NCBI GenBank assembly: GCA_021817225.1
Contig: JAKAVR010000005.1
Span: forward strand, 1-53,100
Length of the DNA: 53,100 nt
Direction of reading: 5' to 3'
Source: Thermoplasmata archaeon
Lineage (GTDB): Archaea > Thermoplasmatota > Thermoplasmata > Sysuiplasmatales > Sysuiplasmataceae
The notes under the pieces: model-generated
What the model saw: the letters and a program-made list of their open reading frames with translations, nothing else
Databases searched by the model: none
What the model was told of the DNA's origin: nothing
Part shown: positions 9,127 through 16,515 of the stretch, piece after piece
How positions within the stretch are numbered: the stretch's first letter is position 1
Layout of the letters: every line of letters starts with the position of its first letter
Translations under genes and position numbers: made by a program

Positions 9127-9147
9127 AGTTGGATAATACATCCAACT
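9127..9147. promoter_or_regulatory. 21-bp palindrome over the predicted start of the ECF operon (putative operator)
   Basis: AGTTGGAT-AATAC-ATCCAACT is a perfect 8-bp inverted repeat with a 5-nt spacer. It lies 16-36 bp downstream of the TATA box and just before the ATG at 9156, the classic position of an archaeal repressor operator. As RNA it would be a 5'-leader hairpin instead. Confidence 0.5.
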
Positions 9148-9155
9148 GTGATTTA

Positions 9156-11168
9156 ATGAAGTTGTTAAAGCTGCCGGTCGCACTTCTCGCCGTTATGGTC
9201 CTTTTTGCAGGGCCAGCAGTGCCAAGGAATGCGGGTATCCACGGCATAAACGGGGGTAATCCATCTGCTCCACTGACAGCCGCGGGCGGAGAAGCATCGC
9301 TCCTTGTTTCTCTTCCAAACGGCACAAGTTACTGGTTCTACGGACAGCAGGCATTATATCCCACTGCCTTCAACCTTACACTTGCGGCTGCATCGTATTT
9401 TGGCATAAGCCTGAATTACACTCCATACCCGAATTACGGTCCTGAAGTGAACGAGTTCGGTGGATATTGGAACAGCAATTCAACCACGTCCTTCACAGGA
9501 CCCTACTGGCTTCTTTGGTTGTGGAATTCCAGTGATGAGTCCTGGTCCCTCAGCAATCTTGGTGTAGGCGCTGTAAACACGACGAGTGTTTCCTCTGTTG
9601 CATGGAGTTATTCGCTGCTCGGCCCAAGCACAGGAAACCCGTACCTGGAGCCGCAGCAGACACCTCTGGATCCTATGGCCGTGCCCTCCCTGCGTGGCGG
9701 TTCCGATGGCAGCGGATACGGCGCTGTTTTCACCGATCAGGCGGTTCAGGTGCCGAGCGATCATTTGTCCTGGACCGCTTCCAGTGGAGGCAGCCCAATT
9801 GACATTCAGCCGGTCGATTCAAACGGCCTTTCTTATTATGTCACAGACGGTTCAAATGGCACCTCTGCTGTGCTTGCATACAATGACTACGGAATGCGGG
9901 TATGGCATGCCACGATAGGCAGCATAGGTTACCAGCTCTCCTCGCCATTGCTTGCAGACGGAACAGCTGTCATTTCAAGCAGTGATGGGAGCATATATGC
10001 TCTCAACGCCTCCAATGGCAGGCATGTTTTCGAGATCGGGCATGTTTCATCTTCCGCCGACGGACTCACCGGTTCGCCCGTACTCGGACAGGAAGGCTTC
10101 TATCTGCTCAACTCCAGCGGTGGTCTCGACTATTACAGCTTCAACGGAACACTTTACTGGTCTGCGGCCATTGGAGGGAGCAGCTACTATTCCACACCTG
10201 CGCTGTTAAACAACACGGTATATGCATTTGGAGATCAGGCCGGCAGCGGTGTTCTCTACCTGCTGAACTCCAGCAGCGGCGCAACTGAACGCACTGTCCC
10301 TGTAAACGGTACAGTCTATGGAAGCCCTTCCGTCTCATTTGGGAAACTTGTTTTCATTTCATCCCAGAAATCGCAATCGGGTGCAGGGTACGGCAACGTA
10401 ACTGTGCACTGCCTCAGCGCTGATGGGAGCAGATGGCTCTGGAACTACTCAGCTGGCCAGTCGTCAGGTTCTCCTTCGAGCACCGTCCTGACACCGTCGA
10501 AGGTGATATTCAGTTCGGGTGGAAAACTGGTGGAATTGAATTCATCCAGCGGGAAACAGGTCTGGAACATATCTCTCGGGAGTCAGTTCTCCTCCCCTTC
10601 TCCTTATGCCGCACACGGCTTCATAGCAGCTTCCACCAATTCCAACTCATCCTCTCTTCATATCATCTCACTGTCCGGGTCCCCGGTATGGAGCTTCACG
10701 CCTAAGGGCGGAAATGATTACTCACTCTCATCGCCTGTTTTCAACTCCACTACCGTGTTCTGGGCCGACGATTCCGGGCACATGTATGCATTCCAGAAGC
10801 TTGACGTAATAAATTTCAGCTACGCCCAGCACCTGGGAACAGTCAATTTCACCTCGCTGCTGAACAGCAATATAAAGGGCGCGGTCAATTTCACATGGTC
10901 TATTGCAGGTCATGCAGCCTATGGCAGGAATGTGTCATACAAATTCACGGTCAATGGCAATTATCAGGTCACAGTCACGGTTACATACTCTAACGGGACA
11001 GTTGCTTCAAGCAGCGCTGACATAAACGTGAACTCCGTGAGTCCGAGCGGTTCCGGAAATGTTCTCGGAGGAGGTCTTGTCACTATCGCCGAAGTGATTG
11101 CATTACCGATTGCAATCATAGTTGCGGGGAGCGTTTTTGTAATGAGGCGCCGCAGGAGATCCGGTTGA
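9156..11168 (+). CDS. Secreted, membrane-anchored DUF4430 / PQQ-like beta-propeller / PKD-like protein
   Basis: From the ATG at 9156 the protein has a signal peptide (MKLLKLPVALLAVMVLFAG). Next comes a DUF4430-like domain with the typical end GPYWLLWLWNSSDESWSLSN and VSSVAWSYS. A long series of PQQ/WD40-like propeller repeats follows (about residues 190-570 of the long frame; e.g. GSIYALNASNGRHVFEIG and SSGKQVWNISLGSQFSSPSP), then a PKD-like domain ending in NGNYQVTVTVTYSNG, and a C-terminal membrane helix plus RRRRRSG. It is rich in N-x-S/T sites, as expected for a glycosylated surface protein. DUF4430 is related to the C-terminal domain of transcobalamin-type binders. Because it heads an ECF transporter operon, it probably captures the transported cofactor at the cell surface (inference). 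A TTG at 9129 is a weaker alternative start. Confidence 0.8.
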   Translation: MKLLKLPVALLAVMVLFAGPAVPRNAGIHGINGGNPSAPLTAAGGEASLLVSLPNGTSYWFYGQQALYPTAFNLTLAAASYFGISLNYTPYPNYGPEVNEFGGYWNSNSTTSFTGPYWLLWLWNSSDESWSLSNLGVGAVNTTSVSSVAWSYSLLGPSTGNPYLEPQQTPLDPMAVPSLRGGSDGSGYGAVFTDQAVQVPSDHLSWTASSGGSPIDIQPVDSNGLSYYVTDGSNGTSAVLAYNDYGMRVWHATIGSIGYQLSSPLLADGTAVISSSDGSIYALNASNGRHVFEIGHVSSSADGLTGSPVLGQEGFYLLNSSGGLDYYSFNGTLYWSAAIGGSSYYSTPALLNNTVYAFGDQAGSGVLYLLNSSSGATERTVPVNGTVYGSPSVSFGKLVFISSQKSQSGAGYGNVTVHCLSADGSRWLWNYSAGQSSGSPSSTVLTPSKVIFSSGGKLVELNSSSGKQVWNISLGSQFSSPSPYAAHGFIAASTNSNSSSLHIISLSGSPVWSFTPKGGNDYSLSSPVFNSTTVFWADDSGHMYAFQKLDVINFSYAQHLGTVNFTSLLNSNIKGAVNFTWSIAGHAAYGRNVSYKFTVNGNYQVTVTVTYSNGTVASSSADINVNSVSPSGSGNVLGGGLVTIAEVIALPIAIIVAGSVFVMRRRRRSG

Positions 11169-11170
11169 GA

Positions 11171-12067
11171 ATGAGGTTTATTTTCAGAAACAGGCGAAGC
11201 ATGCTTTCTTCACTGAATGAGGTTTCCAGGATAGTCTTCTTCATGACACTTTTCTTCCTCTCCGTGCTTTTCTCCAACATTACTCTGCAGCTGACAACAC
11301 TCTTTGCCACACTGCTGGTTGCCTTGAGTGCAGGTGTCATAGTGGAATCGCTCTCATTTGCGAAGTATGTTCTCTTCTTCTCCGCTGTCCTGTCCATCAT
11401 ATCCGTTCTCGTTGCTCCCGGAGGAACCCTGCTTTATCAGCTTTCATTCGTCAGGATAACAACTTCTCCTCTGCTGTTTTCTCTTTCAATGCTGATCCGT
11501 ATGCTGAGTTCAGTGATTTCCCTCAACCTGCTGCTTCTTGCCGTGAACCCGGATGCAACAATTGCATTTATCTCGAGATTCGGGACAAAGACTGCAGCCT
11601 CTCTTCTCGTCGCCACCCGCCTGCTGCCTGTCCTTACAAATGAGGGAGATGAGGTGATACAGGCCTTTGAGGCGCGCGGCTTTTCCATCAGGGAGGGGAG
11701 GTTCAGACAGAGATTGAAGTCTGCATCCAGGATTGTTTTCCCTCTTCTTTACAGCACAATGGACAGATCGATATCGGTTGCGGAGGCGATGGAGGCCAGG
11801 GGATTTCCGCGAAAATGGAAGAGGAAGAAGTATTTCTTTTCTCCAGTTGATTACTGCCAGATTTCAGTTTCAGCAGTCGCAGTTGGCTCCGCGCTGCTCC
11901 TCTTATCGTTTGGCATTGGAATGTCCAACTATTATGCCACTTCCTCCATGGGCATCCAGCTGCCTGTTGCTGTACTCTTTGTTCTCCTGACCTTTCCTTT
12001 TGTCCCGTTGATAGGGAGGTGGTCGTATAATACAGGCAAGGGATCTGAGCTTCAGATACAATACTAG
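11171..12067 (+). CDS. ecfT: ECF transporter transmembrane component EcfT
   Basis: A membrane protein of about 298-300 aa with roughly six hydrophobic segments and two coupling-helix motifs, EVIQAFEARGFSI and SVAEAMEARGFPRK; the paired Ala-Arg-Gly motifs are the EcfT signature that contacts the two ATPases. It couples ATP hydrolysis to movement of the S component. ATG at 11171 is chosen; a TTG at 11165 overlapping the upstream stop is possible. Its 3' end overlaps the beginning of the EcfA coding region by about 40 bp, and a strong Shine-Dalgarno sequence for EcfA lies inside it (12014-12022). Confidence 0.92.
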   Translation: MRFIFRNRRSMLSSLNEVSRIVFFMTLFFLSVLFSNITLQLTTLFATLLVALSAGVIVESLSFAKYVLFFSAVLSIISVLVAPGGTLLYQLSFVRITTSPLLFSLSMLIRMLSSVISLNLLLLAVNPDATIAFISRFGTKTAASLLVATRLLPVLTNEGDEVIQAFEARGFSIREGRFRQRLKSASRIVFPLLYSTMDRSISVAEAMEARGFPRKWKRKKYFFSPVDYCQISVSAVAVGSALLLLSFGIGMSNYYATSSMGIQLPVAVLFVLLTFPFVPLIGRWSYNTGKGSELQIQY

Positions 12068-13478
12068 CGACAGGGATTCCCTGTCCGTAGAAACGCTTGA
12101 TATCGAGGGTGGCGCAACATTTGTATTCGGCAGAACAGGCAGCGGGAAGACAACACTCCTGCGCTGCATAAATGGCCTCATACCTCACTACTACGGTGGG
12201 AAAATGCGCGGGAGGATGATGATAGACGGCCTCGATACGAGACAGAACAAGCCCAGGATCATATCAGAGCACGTCGGAACCGTCTTTCAGGATCCTGAAA
12301 ACCAGTTCCTCATGCTGACTGTGTCAGAGGAGATCGCCTTCGGTTTGCGCAATACGGGACTGGAGGAGAACGAAGTATCTTCGAGGACAGGTGCGATAGC
12401 GGGAAAGCTGGGCATAACAGGATTGCTTGGCAAAAGCATCTTTGAGTTGTCATCAGGCCAGAAGCAGCTCGTCGCACTCGCTTCCACATTATCATGTGGT
12501 CCAAGCCACATCCTTCTTGATGAGCCGACATCCCAGCTCGATGGCAGGGGCGCAAGACTCTTCTTCTCCCATCTGGGAGACATATGCTCGAAGGATGGAG
12601 TCACCGCCATTGTATCAGAACACAGGGTGGAGAGAGGCACGGGAGTCTGTTCAAGGTTCATTGGCATCGAGGAAGGCAAAATCACAGTCGACGGTTCATC
12701 GGACGACATGTATAACTGGTACGGCAGCAAGGGGGTGGATGTTTCGGCTGAAGGAGGGGTGAGAAATGCACGGAGAGCCGGCTGCAAGGCAGTGCTTGAC
12801 ATCCAGAATCTTGGCATGAGCTACGAAGAGGCACCCGTTCTGAAGGATGTGACATTGACGGTCCGTGAGGGTGAGATTGTGGCCCTGCTGGGCGCAAACG
12901 GGTCAGGAAAGACATCCATTCTCAAGTCGGTAATGAATTTTACCAAAAAGGAGTCAGGCAGCATATCACTTGACGGTTGTGATATAACGGACACTCCATC
13001 GGCGGTCATTTCGAGAAAAATCGGGTACCTCTCCCACAATCCGCTGAACTACCTGTTTCACCCTACACTGAGAGAGGAACTTGACTTTTCTCTCGGGATG
13101 CATGATAAGGTCGATTCAGGCCTGAACGGGGACATGATCGAGATTACCCGAATGCTCGGACTCGAGGAGAAACTGGAATCTTTTCCCAGGGAGTTCAGTT
13201 GCGGTGAAAGGGAGCTTGCAGCCATAGCCTGTACGCTGGTAGGCAACAGGAGATGCCTCCTTCTTGACGAACCGACACGCGGCATGGACTACTGGAAGAA
13301 AAATGCATTTCTCGGGCTTGTTGCCGAGTTGTGTGCAAAGAGAAGGATGGCATCCCTGATTGCGACTCACGATGTTTCGCTTGTCTCCACATGGGCCGAC
13401 AGGGCCATTGTCATGTCCGGGGGAATTGCTGCAGAAGTGGATCCGACGGATGTGGGGATGTTGAAGGAAAATGCTTGA
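12027..13478 (+). CDS. Fused tandem ECF ATPase (EcfA-EcfA'), apparently starting at AUA
   Basis: Two complete ABC ATPase halves in one 483-aa chain. Half 1: Walker A GRTGSGKT (35-42), signature LSSGQ (141-145), Walker B ILLDEP (162-167). Half 2: Walker A GANGSGKT (289-296), variant signature FSCGE (390-394), Walker B LLLDEP (411-416). The first ATG (12204) lies after the first Walker A, so it cannot be the true start. The frame is open back to a stop at 12012-12014 and has no ATG, GTG or TTG before the Walker A. ATA at 12027 lies 5 nt after a strong GGGAGGTG and gives MIQARDLSFRY, the normal EcfA N-terminus. A sequencing error (ATG read as ATA) is the main alternative. It powers the ECF importer. 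Confidence 0.85.
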   Translation: MIQARDLSFRYNTSDRDSLSVETLDIEGGATFVFGRTGSGKTTLLRCINGLIPHYYGGKMRGRMMIDGLDTRQNKPRIISEHVGTVFQDPENQFLMLTVSEEIAFGLRNTGLEENEVSSRTGAIAGKLGITGLLGKSIFELSSGQKQLVALASTLSCGPSHILLDEPTSQLDGRGARLFFSHLGDICSKDGVTAIVSEHRVERGTGVCSRFIGIEEGKITVDGSSDDMYNWYGSKGVDVSAEGGVRNARRAGCKAVLDIQNLGMSYEEAPVLKDVTLTVREGEIVALLGANGSGKTSILKSVMNFTKKESGSISLDGCDITDTPSAVISRKIGYLSHNPLNYLFHPTLREELDFSLGMHDKVDSGLNGDMIEITRMLGLEEKLESFPREFSCGERELAAIACTLVGNRRCLLLDEPTRGMDYWKKNAFLGLVAELCAKRRMASLIATHDVSLVSTWADRAIVMSGGIAAEVDPTDVGMLKENA

Positions 13479-14214
13479 CAAGGAGCAAAGGGCAGCGTCA
13501 CACCTCTGGGCAGTCCCTGCGGCAATCTCATTCTGCATAATTGTCGTTGCGGTTGTTTTGAGCGTCAGGCCGCAGCTTATGCTCTATTTCGGACACGGTC
13601 AGACGGACCTGAATCTTTACTACGGAACAATTTCAATAACAGCTGCAGGACTCCTCGTCCTTTCTATAGTGCTCAAGTATGAATCAACCGCATCGGGTGC
13701 AAAGGAGATGGCGGTGATAGGCGCACTGAGCGCTCTTTCAGCCGCATCCCGCCTCGTGATCCCGGTGCCGAATGTAAAGCCGTGCACTTTCCTGATCATA
13801 GCGGCGGGTTATGTGTTCGGACCGGAGGCGGGTGTGATGGTCGGGATTCTCACGCCTGCTGTGTCGAACATGTTCCTTGGGCAGGGCTACTGGACAGTAT
13901 GGCAGATGCTTATGTGGGCAATTGCAGGATGGAGTGGCAGTATTCTCAAACGGTTTTACCCGAAGATTACAATTGAGGCATTTGCAGCGTATGCATTTTC
14001 ATGGGGCTTCCTGTTTGGCATGCCTCTTGACTTCGCCACATGGCTGAGCCTCAACGGAAACGTGTCCATCCTTCCTGAGATAATGTTGGCTGGAGTCCCG
14101 TGGAACCTGCTGGATGGCCTGGGTAACCTTCTGTTTGTCCTTGTGGCAGGCAAATACACCATTTCCATCCTCGAGAAGTACAGGGAAAGATTTACGGTTG
14201 AATATCTTGACTGA
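13471..14214 (+). CDS. ECF transporter substrate-binding S component (possibly cobalamin)
   Basis: The 247-aa protein has about six or seven membrane segments. Two are N-terminal, then a conserved core MAVIGALSALSAASRL, VKPCTFLIIAAGYVFGPEAG and TPAVSNMFLGQGYWTVWQML, a pattern of ECF S components (AxxxALxAASR near TM1, PxxTFxxxxxGxxxGP). It determines transporter specificity. The ATG overlaps the end of EcfA by 8 bp, so the operon is DUF4430 protein, EcfT, EcfA-A', S component. The DUF4430 partner suggests a corrinoid substrate, but the sequence alone does not prove it. Confidence 0.8.
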   Translation: MLDKEQRAASHLWAVPAAISFCIIVVAVVLSVRPQLMLYFGHGQTDLNLYYGTISITAAGLLVLSIVLKYESTASGAKEMAVIGALSALSAASRLVIPVPNVKPCTFLIIAAGYVFGPEAGVMVGILTPAVSNMFLGQGYWTVWQMLMWAIAGWSGSILKRFYPKITIEAFAAYAFSWGFLFGMPLDFATWLSLNGNVSILPEIMLAGVPWNLLDGLGNLLFVLVAGKYTISILEKYRERFTVEYLD

Positions 14215-14386
14215 GAGTGCAACGGACTATTACGTGTATATGCGTCTGTTACCTGTCATGAGCCAGTGTCTTAAGACGGAAGCGTTTTCACGAACTAATT
14301 GTCTGACGATGTACGACGTGTATAGAAACTGTTAAATACTCACTGCAGTATCTTGTCTTGCACGAATATCCTTCGGAGAGAATAAG

Positions 14387-14767
14387 ATGGTAGATAACCG
14401 GATTTCCTTGAGGCTCGATGACAACGAGATCAGGGCTATCGAGGAATTCATGGCCGCACACCGTGAATTCGCGAGTCGCTCACATCTTGCCAGGGAGGCA
14501 ATCCGGTCATTCATCGAAGAAGGAAAGGGATGGACTGAGCAGTCGGGAACAGAAAATGCTTCGCCGAGAGCGCGGACCTATAAGGTAACGCTTGCCCCAG
14601 TTGAGGCAAGCATGCTCGAGCAGTTGGTCACTGCCGGGTACTACCTCGACATAAGCGATGGGATAAGGCGTATCGTGGGTAAGAGCGTAATGGAGAACCA
14701 CATAGAGAAGACAATTGGTTCCATACACGAGGCGAGGCGGAAGCTGGTCCAGATGGATCAGGACTGA
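14387..14767 (+). CDS. Tandem ribbon-helix-helix DNA-binding protein
   Basis: The 126-aa protein begins with a CopG/Arc-type RHH domain: strand RISLRLDDNEIRAIEEF, then HLAREAIRSFIEEG (residues 5-46). A linker is followed by a second RHH-like unit, TYKVTLAPVEASMLEQLV and YLDISDGIRRIVGKSV. Two RHH units in one chain could bind DNA as a pseudo-dimer. A TATA-like GTTAAATAC lies at about 14332-14340. It precedes the FtsZ-like gene by 110 bp on the same strand. In haloarchaea the RHH protein CdrS is linked to ftsZ2, so a role in controlling the neighbour is plausible (inference). Confidence 0.75.
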   Translation: MVDNRISLRLDDNEIRAIEEFMAAHREFASRSHLAREAIRSFIEEGKGWTEQSGTENASPRARTYKVTLAPVEASMLEQLVTAGYYLDISDGIRRIVGKSVMENHIEKTIGSIHEARRKLVQMDQD

Positions 14768-14877
14768 CGGGAAGAATAACTGGTTTGGTATTGGCCGGAA
14801 GGGATGGGATGCACGGTGCTGAACGAGTTCTCCAGACTCCAGGGATATTCCGGGCAGTGAAGGAGGAGAATCGGTAA

Positions 14878-15642
14878 ATGTCGGAATTCGGAGAATACAT
14901 TCAGGAAGACCTGGATGTCTCAATCGCAGGCGGAATCGGAGAACCTCGCGTTACTGTTGTAGGCTGCGGAGGTGCAGGAAACAACATAATTGAAAGTCTC
15001 TACTGGAACCACCCTGGTGTTGAGACAATCGCAGTGGGCGATAACGAAGACAGGCTCTCCTCCGTCGGCTGCAGTTCTGCGCTTCTAATCAGGCCTGAAG
15101 AACTTGCAGAAGTGGAAGAACTTTACTATGAATGCATAAGGTCGAAACTTGCGGATGCAGACATCGCGTTTGTTGTCTCCGGACTCGGAGGAGTATTCGG
15201 GTCAAGGGTCGCCCCACTGGTCGCAAGGGTCGCACACGAGATCGGCATCACAGTCATATCAATAGGAATTCACCCCTTTGATACCGAGCAGAGATCCGGT
15301 ATGGATGAGACAGTCCAGCTGCTCCGCTCCCTTTCAGACGCCACAATTGTAATCGACAACAACAGACTGTTCGAGATTGCAGAGGATATGACCGTCGAAG
15401 ACGGTTTCAGTGTAGTCAACAAGAGCGTCTCGAAAATAATCACAACAGTCACATCGAGAATAACTGACCAGATAGTGTCCATGATGGGTGGCGACATTGC
15501 AGAGGAAATAAGGTTTGACATAATGTCCCTGTCCGATGGTGCCCAGCACCTTGGCCCAGTCGAGGGACTTGTTGAACCCGGGCAGGAATTTGCCCAGGCT
15601 TCGCTCTTCAGCGTGGAAGGCCCCTCATTTACCTTCTACTAA
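14878..15642 (+). CDS. Short divergent FtsZ/tubulin-superfamily protein
   Basis: The 254-aa protein has the FtsZ nucleotide-binding start RVTVVGCGGAGNNIIESLYW (GCGGAGNN at 29-36), a SGLGGVFGS loop (101-109) where FtsZ has GGGTGTG, then VISIGIHPFDTEQRS, DATIVIDNNRLFEIAED (N-D/N-R-L) and an H7-like helix (170-205). The protein ends about 50 residues later, without the canonical T7 loop NxDFADV and without the C-terminal domain of FtsZ. It therefore resembles a GTPase domain alone, similar in idea to FtsZ-like families described outside canonical FtsZ. GTP binding is plausible, but hydrolysis and polymerisation are doubtful. A strong AGGAGGAG precedes the ATG. Function is unknown. Confidence 0.75.
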   Translation: MSEFGEYIQEDLDVSIAGGIGEPRVTVVGCGGAGNNIIESLYWNHPGVETIAVGDNEDRLSSVGCSSALLIRPEELAEVEELYYECIRSKLADADIAFVVSGLGGVFGSRVAPLVARVAHEIGITVISIGIHPFDTEQRSGMDETVQLLRSLSDATIVIDNNRLFEIAEDMTVEDGFSVVNKSVSKIITTVTSRITDQIVSMMGGDIAEEIRFDIMSLSDGAQHLGPVEGLVEPGQEFAQASLFSVEGPSFTFY

Positions 15643-15680
15643 ACAATTTCACACCTCCTTTCCGATATCTTCTGTCGATG

Positions 15681-15717
15681 GGCCGGGTCCTGCCTTTTAC
15701 GGCGGGACGCCACGGCC
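15681..15717 (+). terminator. Compound hairpin after the FtsZ-like gene
   Basis: An outer GGCCG/CGGCC stem encloses GTCCTGCC-TTTTAC-GGCGGGAC (8 bp, one wobble), 38 nt after the stop codon. The stem is strong, but there is no T-run directly after it, so it may be a 3'-end structure or part of an RNA rather than a simple terminator. The rest of the gap (15718-15954) holds no gene but more inverted repeats. Confidence 0.4.
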
Positions 15718-15954
15718 TTGCTCCCCCATAGGTGCATGAATTACCTGGATTGGCCATAGTTGGCCGACTCTGCCAGCTGCACTTCAGGCGCATTGCCTCT
15801 CCGGTCTTCCAGGCAACCCGGGGCGAGTGGATCATGACATGCTCATTGACTCGCGTTTGCGTATCGGTGTCGATGATAAGCTGTTGATTTCTTGTTTCCG
15901 CGCGGCATATCGGGCACTGAGCATCTGTACCTTTGCCGCGATCCCTGTCGTGAG

Positions 15955-16039
15955 TGCAGGGGGCCGGATTTGAACCGGCGAACCACTTCTGGACAAGGTC
16001 CTAAGCCTTGCGCCTTTGGCCAGTCTGGGCTACCCCTGC
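15955..16039 (-). tRNA. tRNA-Leu (anticodon TAG)
   Basis: Read on the minus strand from 16039: acceptor GCAGGGG/CCCCTGC, D-stem GCCC/AGGC, anticodon stem CAAGG/CCTTG with loop CTTAGGA (anticodon TAG), a long class II variable arm, T-arm GCCGG-TTCAAAT-CCGGC, discriminator A. There is no intron and no encoded CCA. The 85-nt gene overlaps the last 10 bp of the upstream coding region on the same strand; nucleotides U8-A9-G10 form that gene's stop codon. Confidence 0.95.
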
Positions 16040-16509
16040 CGGTGGAGCGTAATTTCATGGAGTATGTCGCTTATGAACTTAACCGCGTTGCTTCTGCGTC
16101 CTGGATACGTAATCGAACGAACTTCAACGTCAATTGAATCGTGTTCTTTCCTGTCCCGGGGCACTACTCTTGATGAGAGTATGGGCGAGTGCAGGAAGCA
16201 TGCCTGCTTGTCGAGCCTGAAGTGCAGGACTTTATCGTCATCCATCCGATCTTCCACAGTCTCTACGATCTCTTTCAGGTCATCATCGCTTATCTCCGAA
16301 AGCACACGTTCCAGTCCGTCCCTTCCCTTCAGCCTTGCATATAGCAGCTCCATGGGCTGATGGAAATGTGTCTCGGTCTTCCTCCACTCGAATTCTGCAT
16401 CTTTGCCTGTCAGAAACTCAACCGCTTCGCGTATCTTGTCGCCACTTTCAGTGGCATGGCATACCGTCCAGCAGACAACTGTCGAAATCTTTCCGTTAAT
16501 GCGTACCAC
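16030..16509 (-). CDS. RNA-binding protein of the COG1325 (exosome-associated, DUF54) family
   Basis: A 159-aa protein starting at GTG 16509. The segment TVCHATESGDKIREAVEFL, then HFHQPMELLYARLKG and the C-terminal AVKFISDILHE fit the archaeal RNA-binding family long annotated as an exosome subunit (COG1325/PF01877; recalled, not searched). It likely binds RNA. It starts 6 bp after the upstream kinase-like gene and its TAG stop lies inside tRNA-Leu, so kinase-like gene, this gene and tRNA-Leu probably share a transcript. tRNA 5' processing would then remove the stop codon from the mRNA. Confidence 0.75.
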   Translation of the reverse strand: MVRINGKISTVVCWTVCHATESGDKIREAVEFLTGKDAEFEWRKTETHFHQPMELLYARLKGRDGLERVLSEISDDDLKEIVETVEDRMDDDKVLHFRLDKQACFLHSPILSSRVVPRDRKEHDSIDVEVRSITYPGRRSNAVKFISDILHEITLHRQG

Positions 16510-16515
16510 CAGGCC

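Noticed and set aside
12014-12067. Programmed frameshift joining EcfT and EcfA
   Set aside because: EcfT is complete with normal ending, no slippery site was seen, and a well-placed Shine-Dalgarno sequence with ATA start explains EcfA better.
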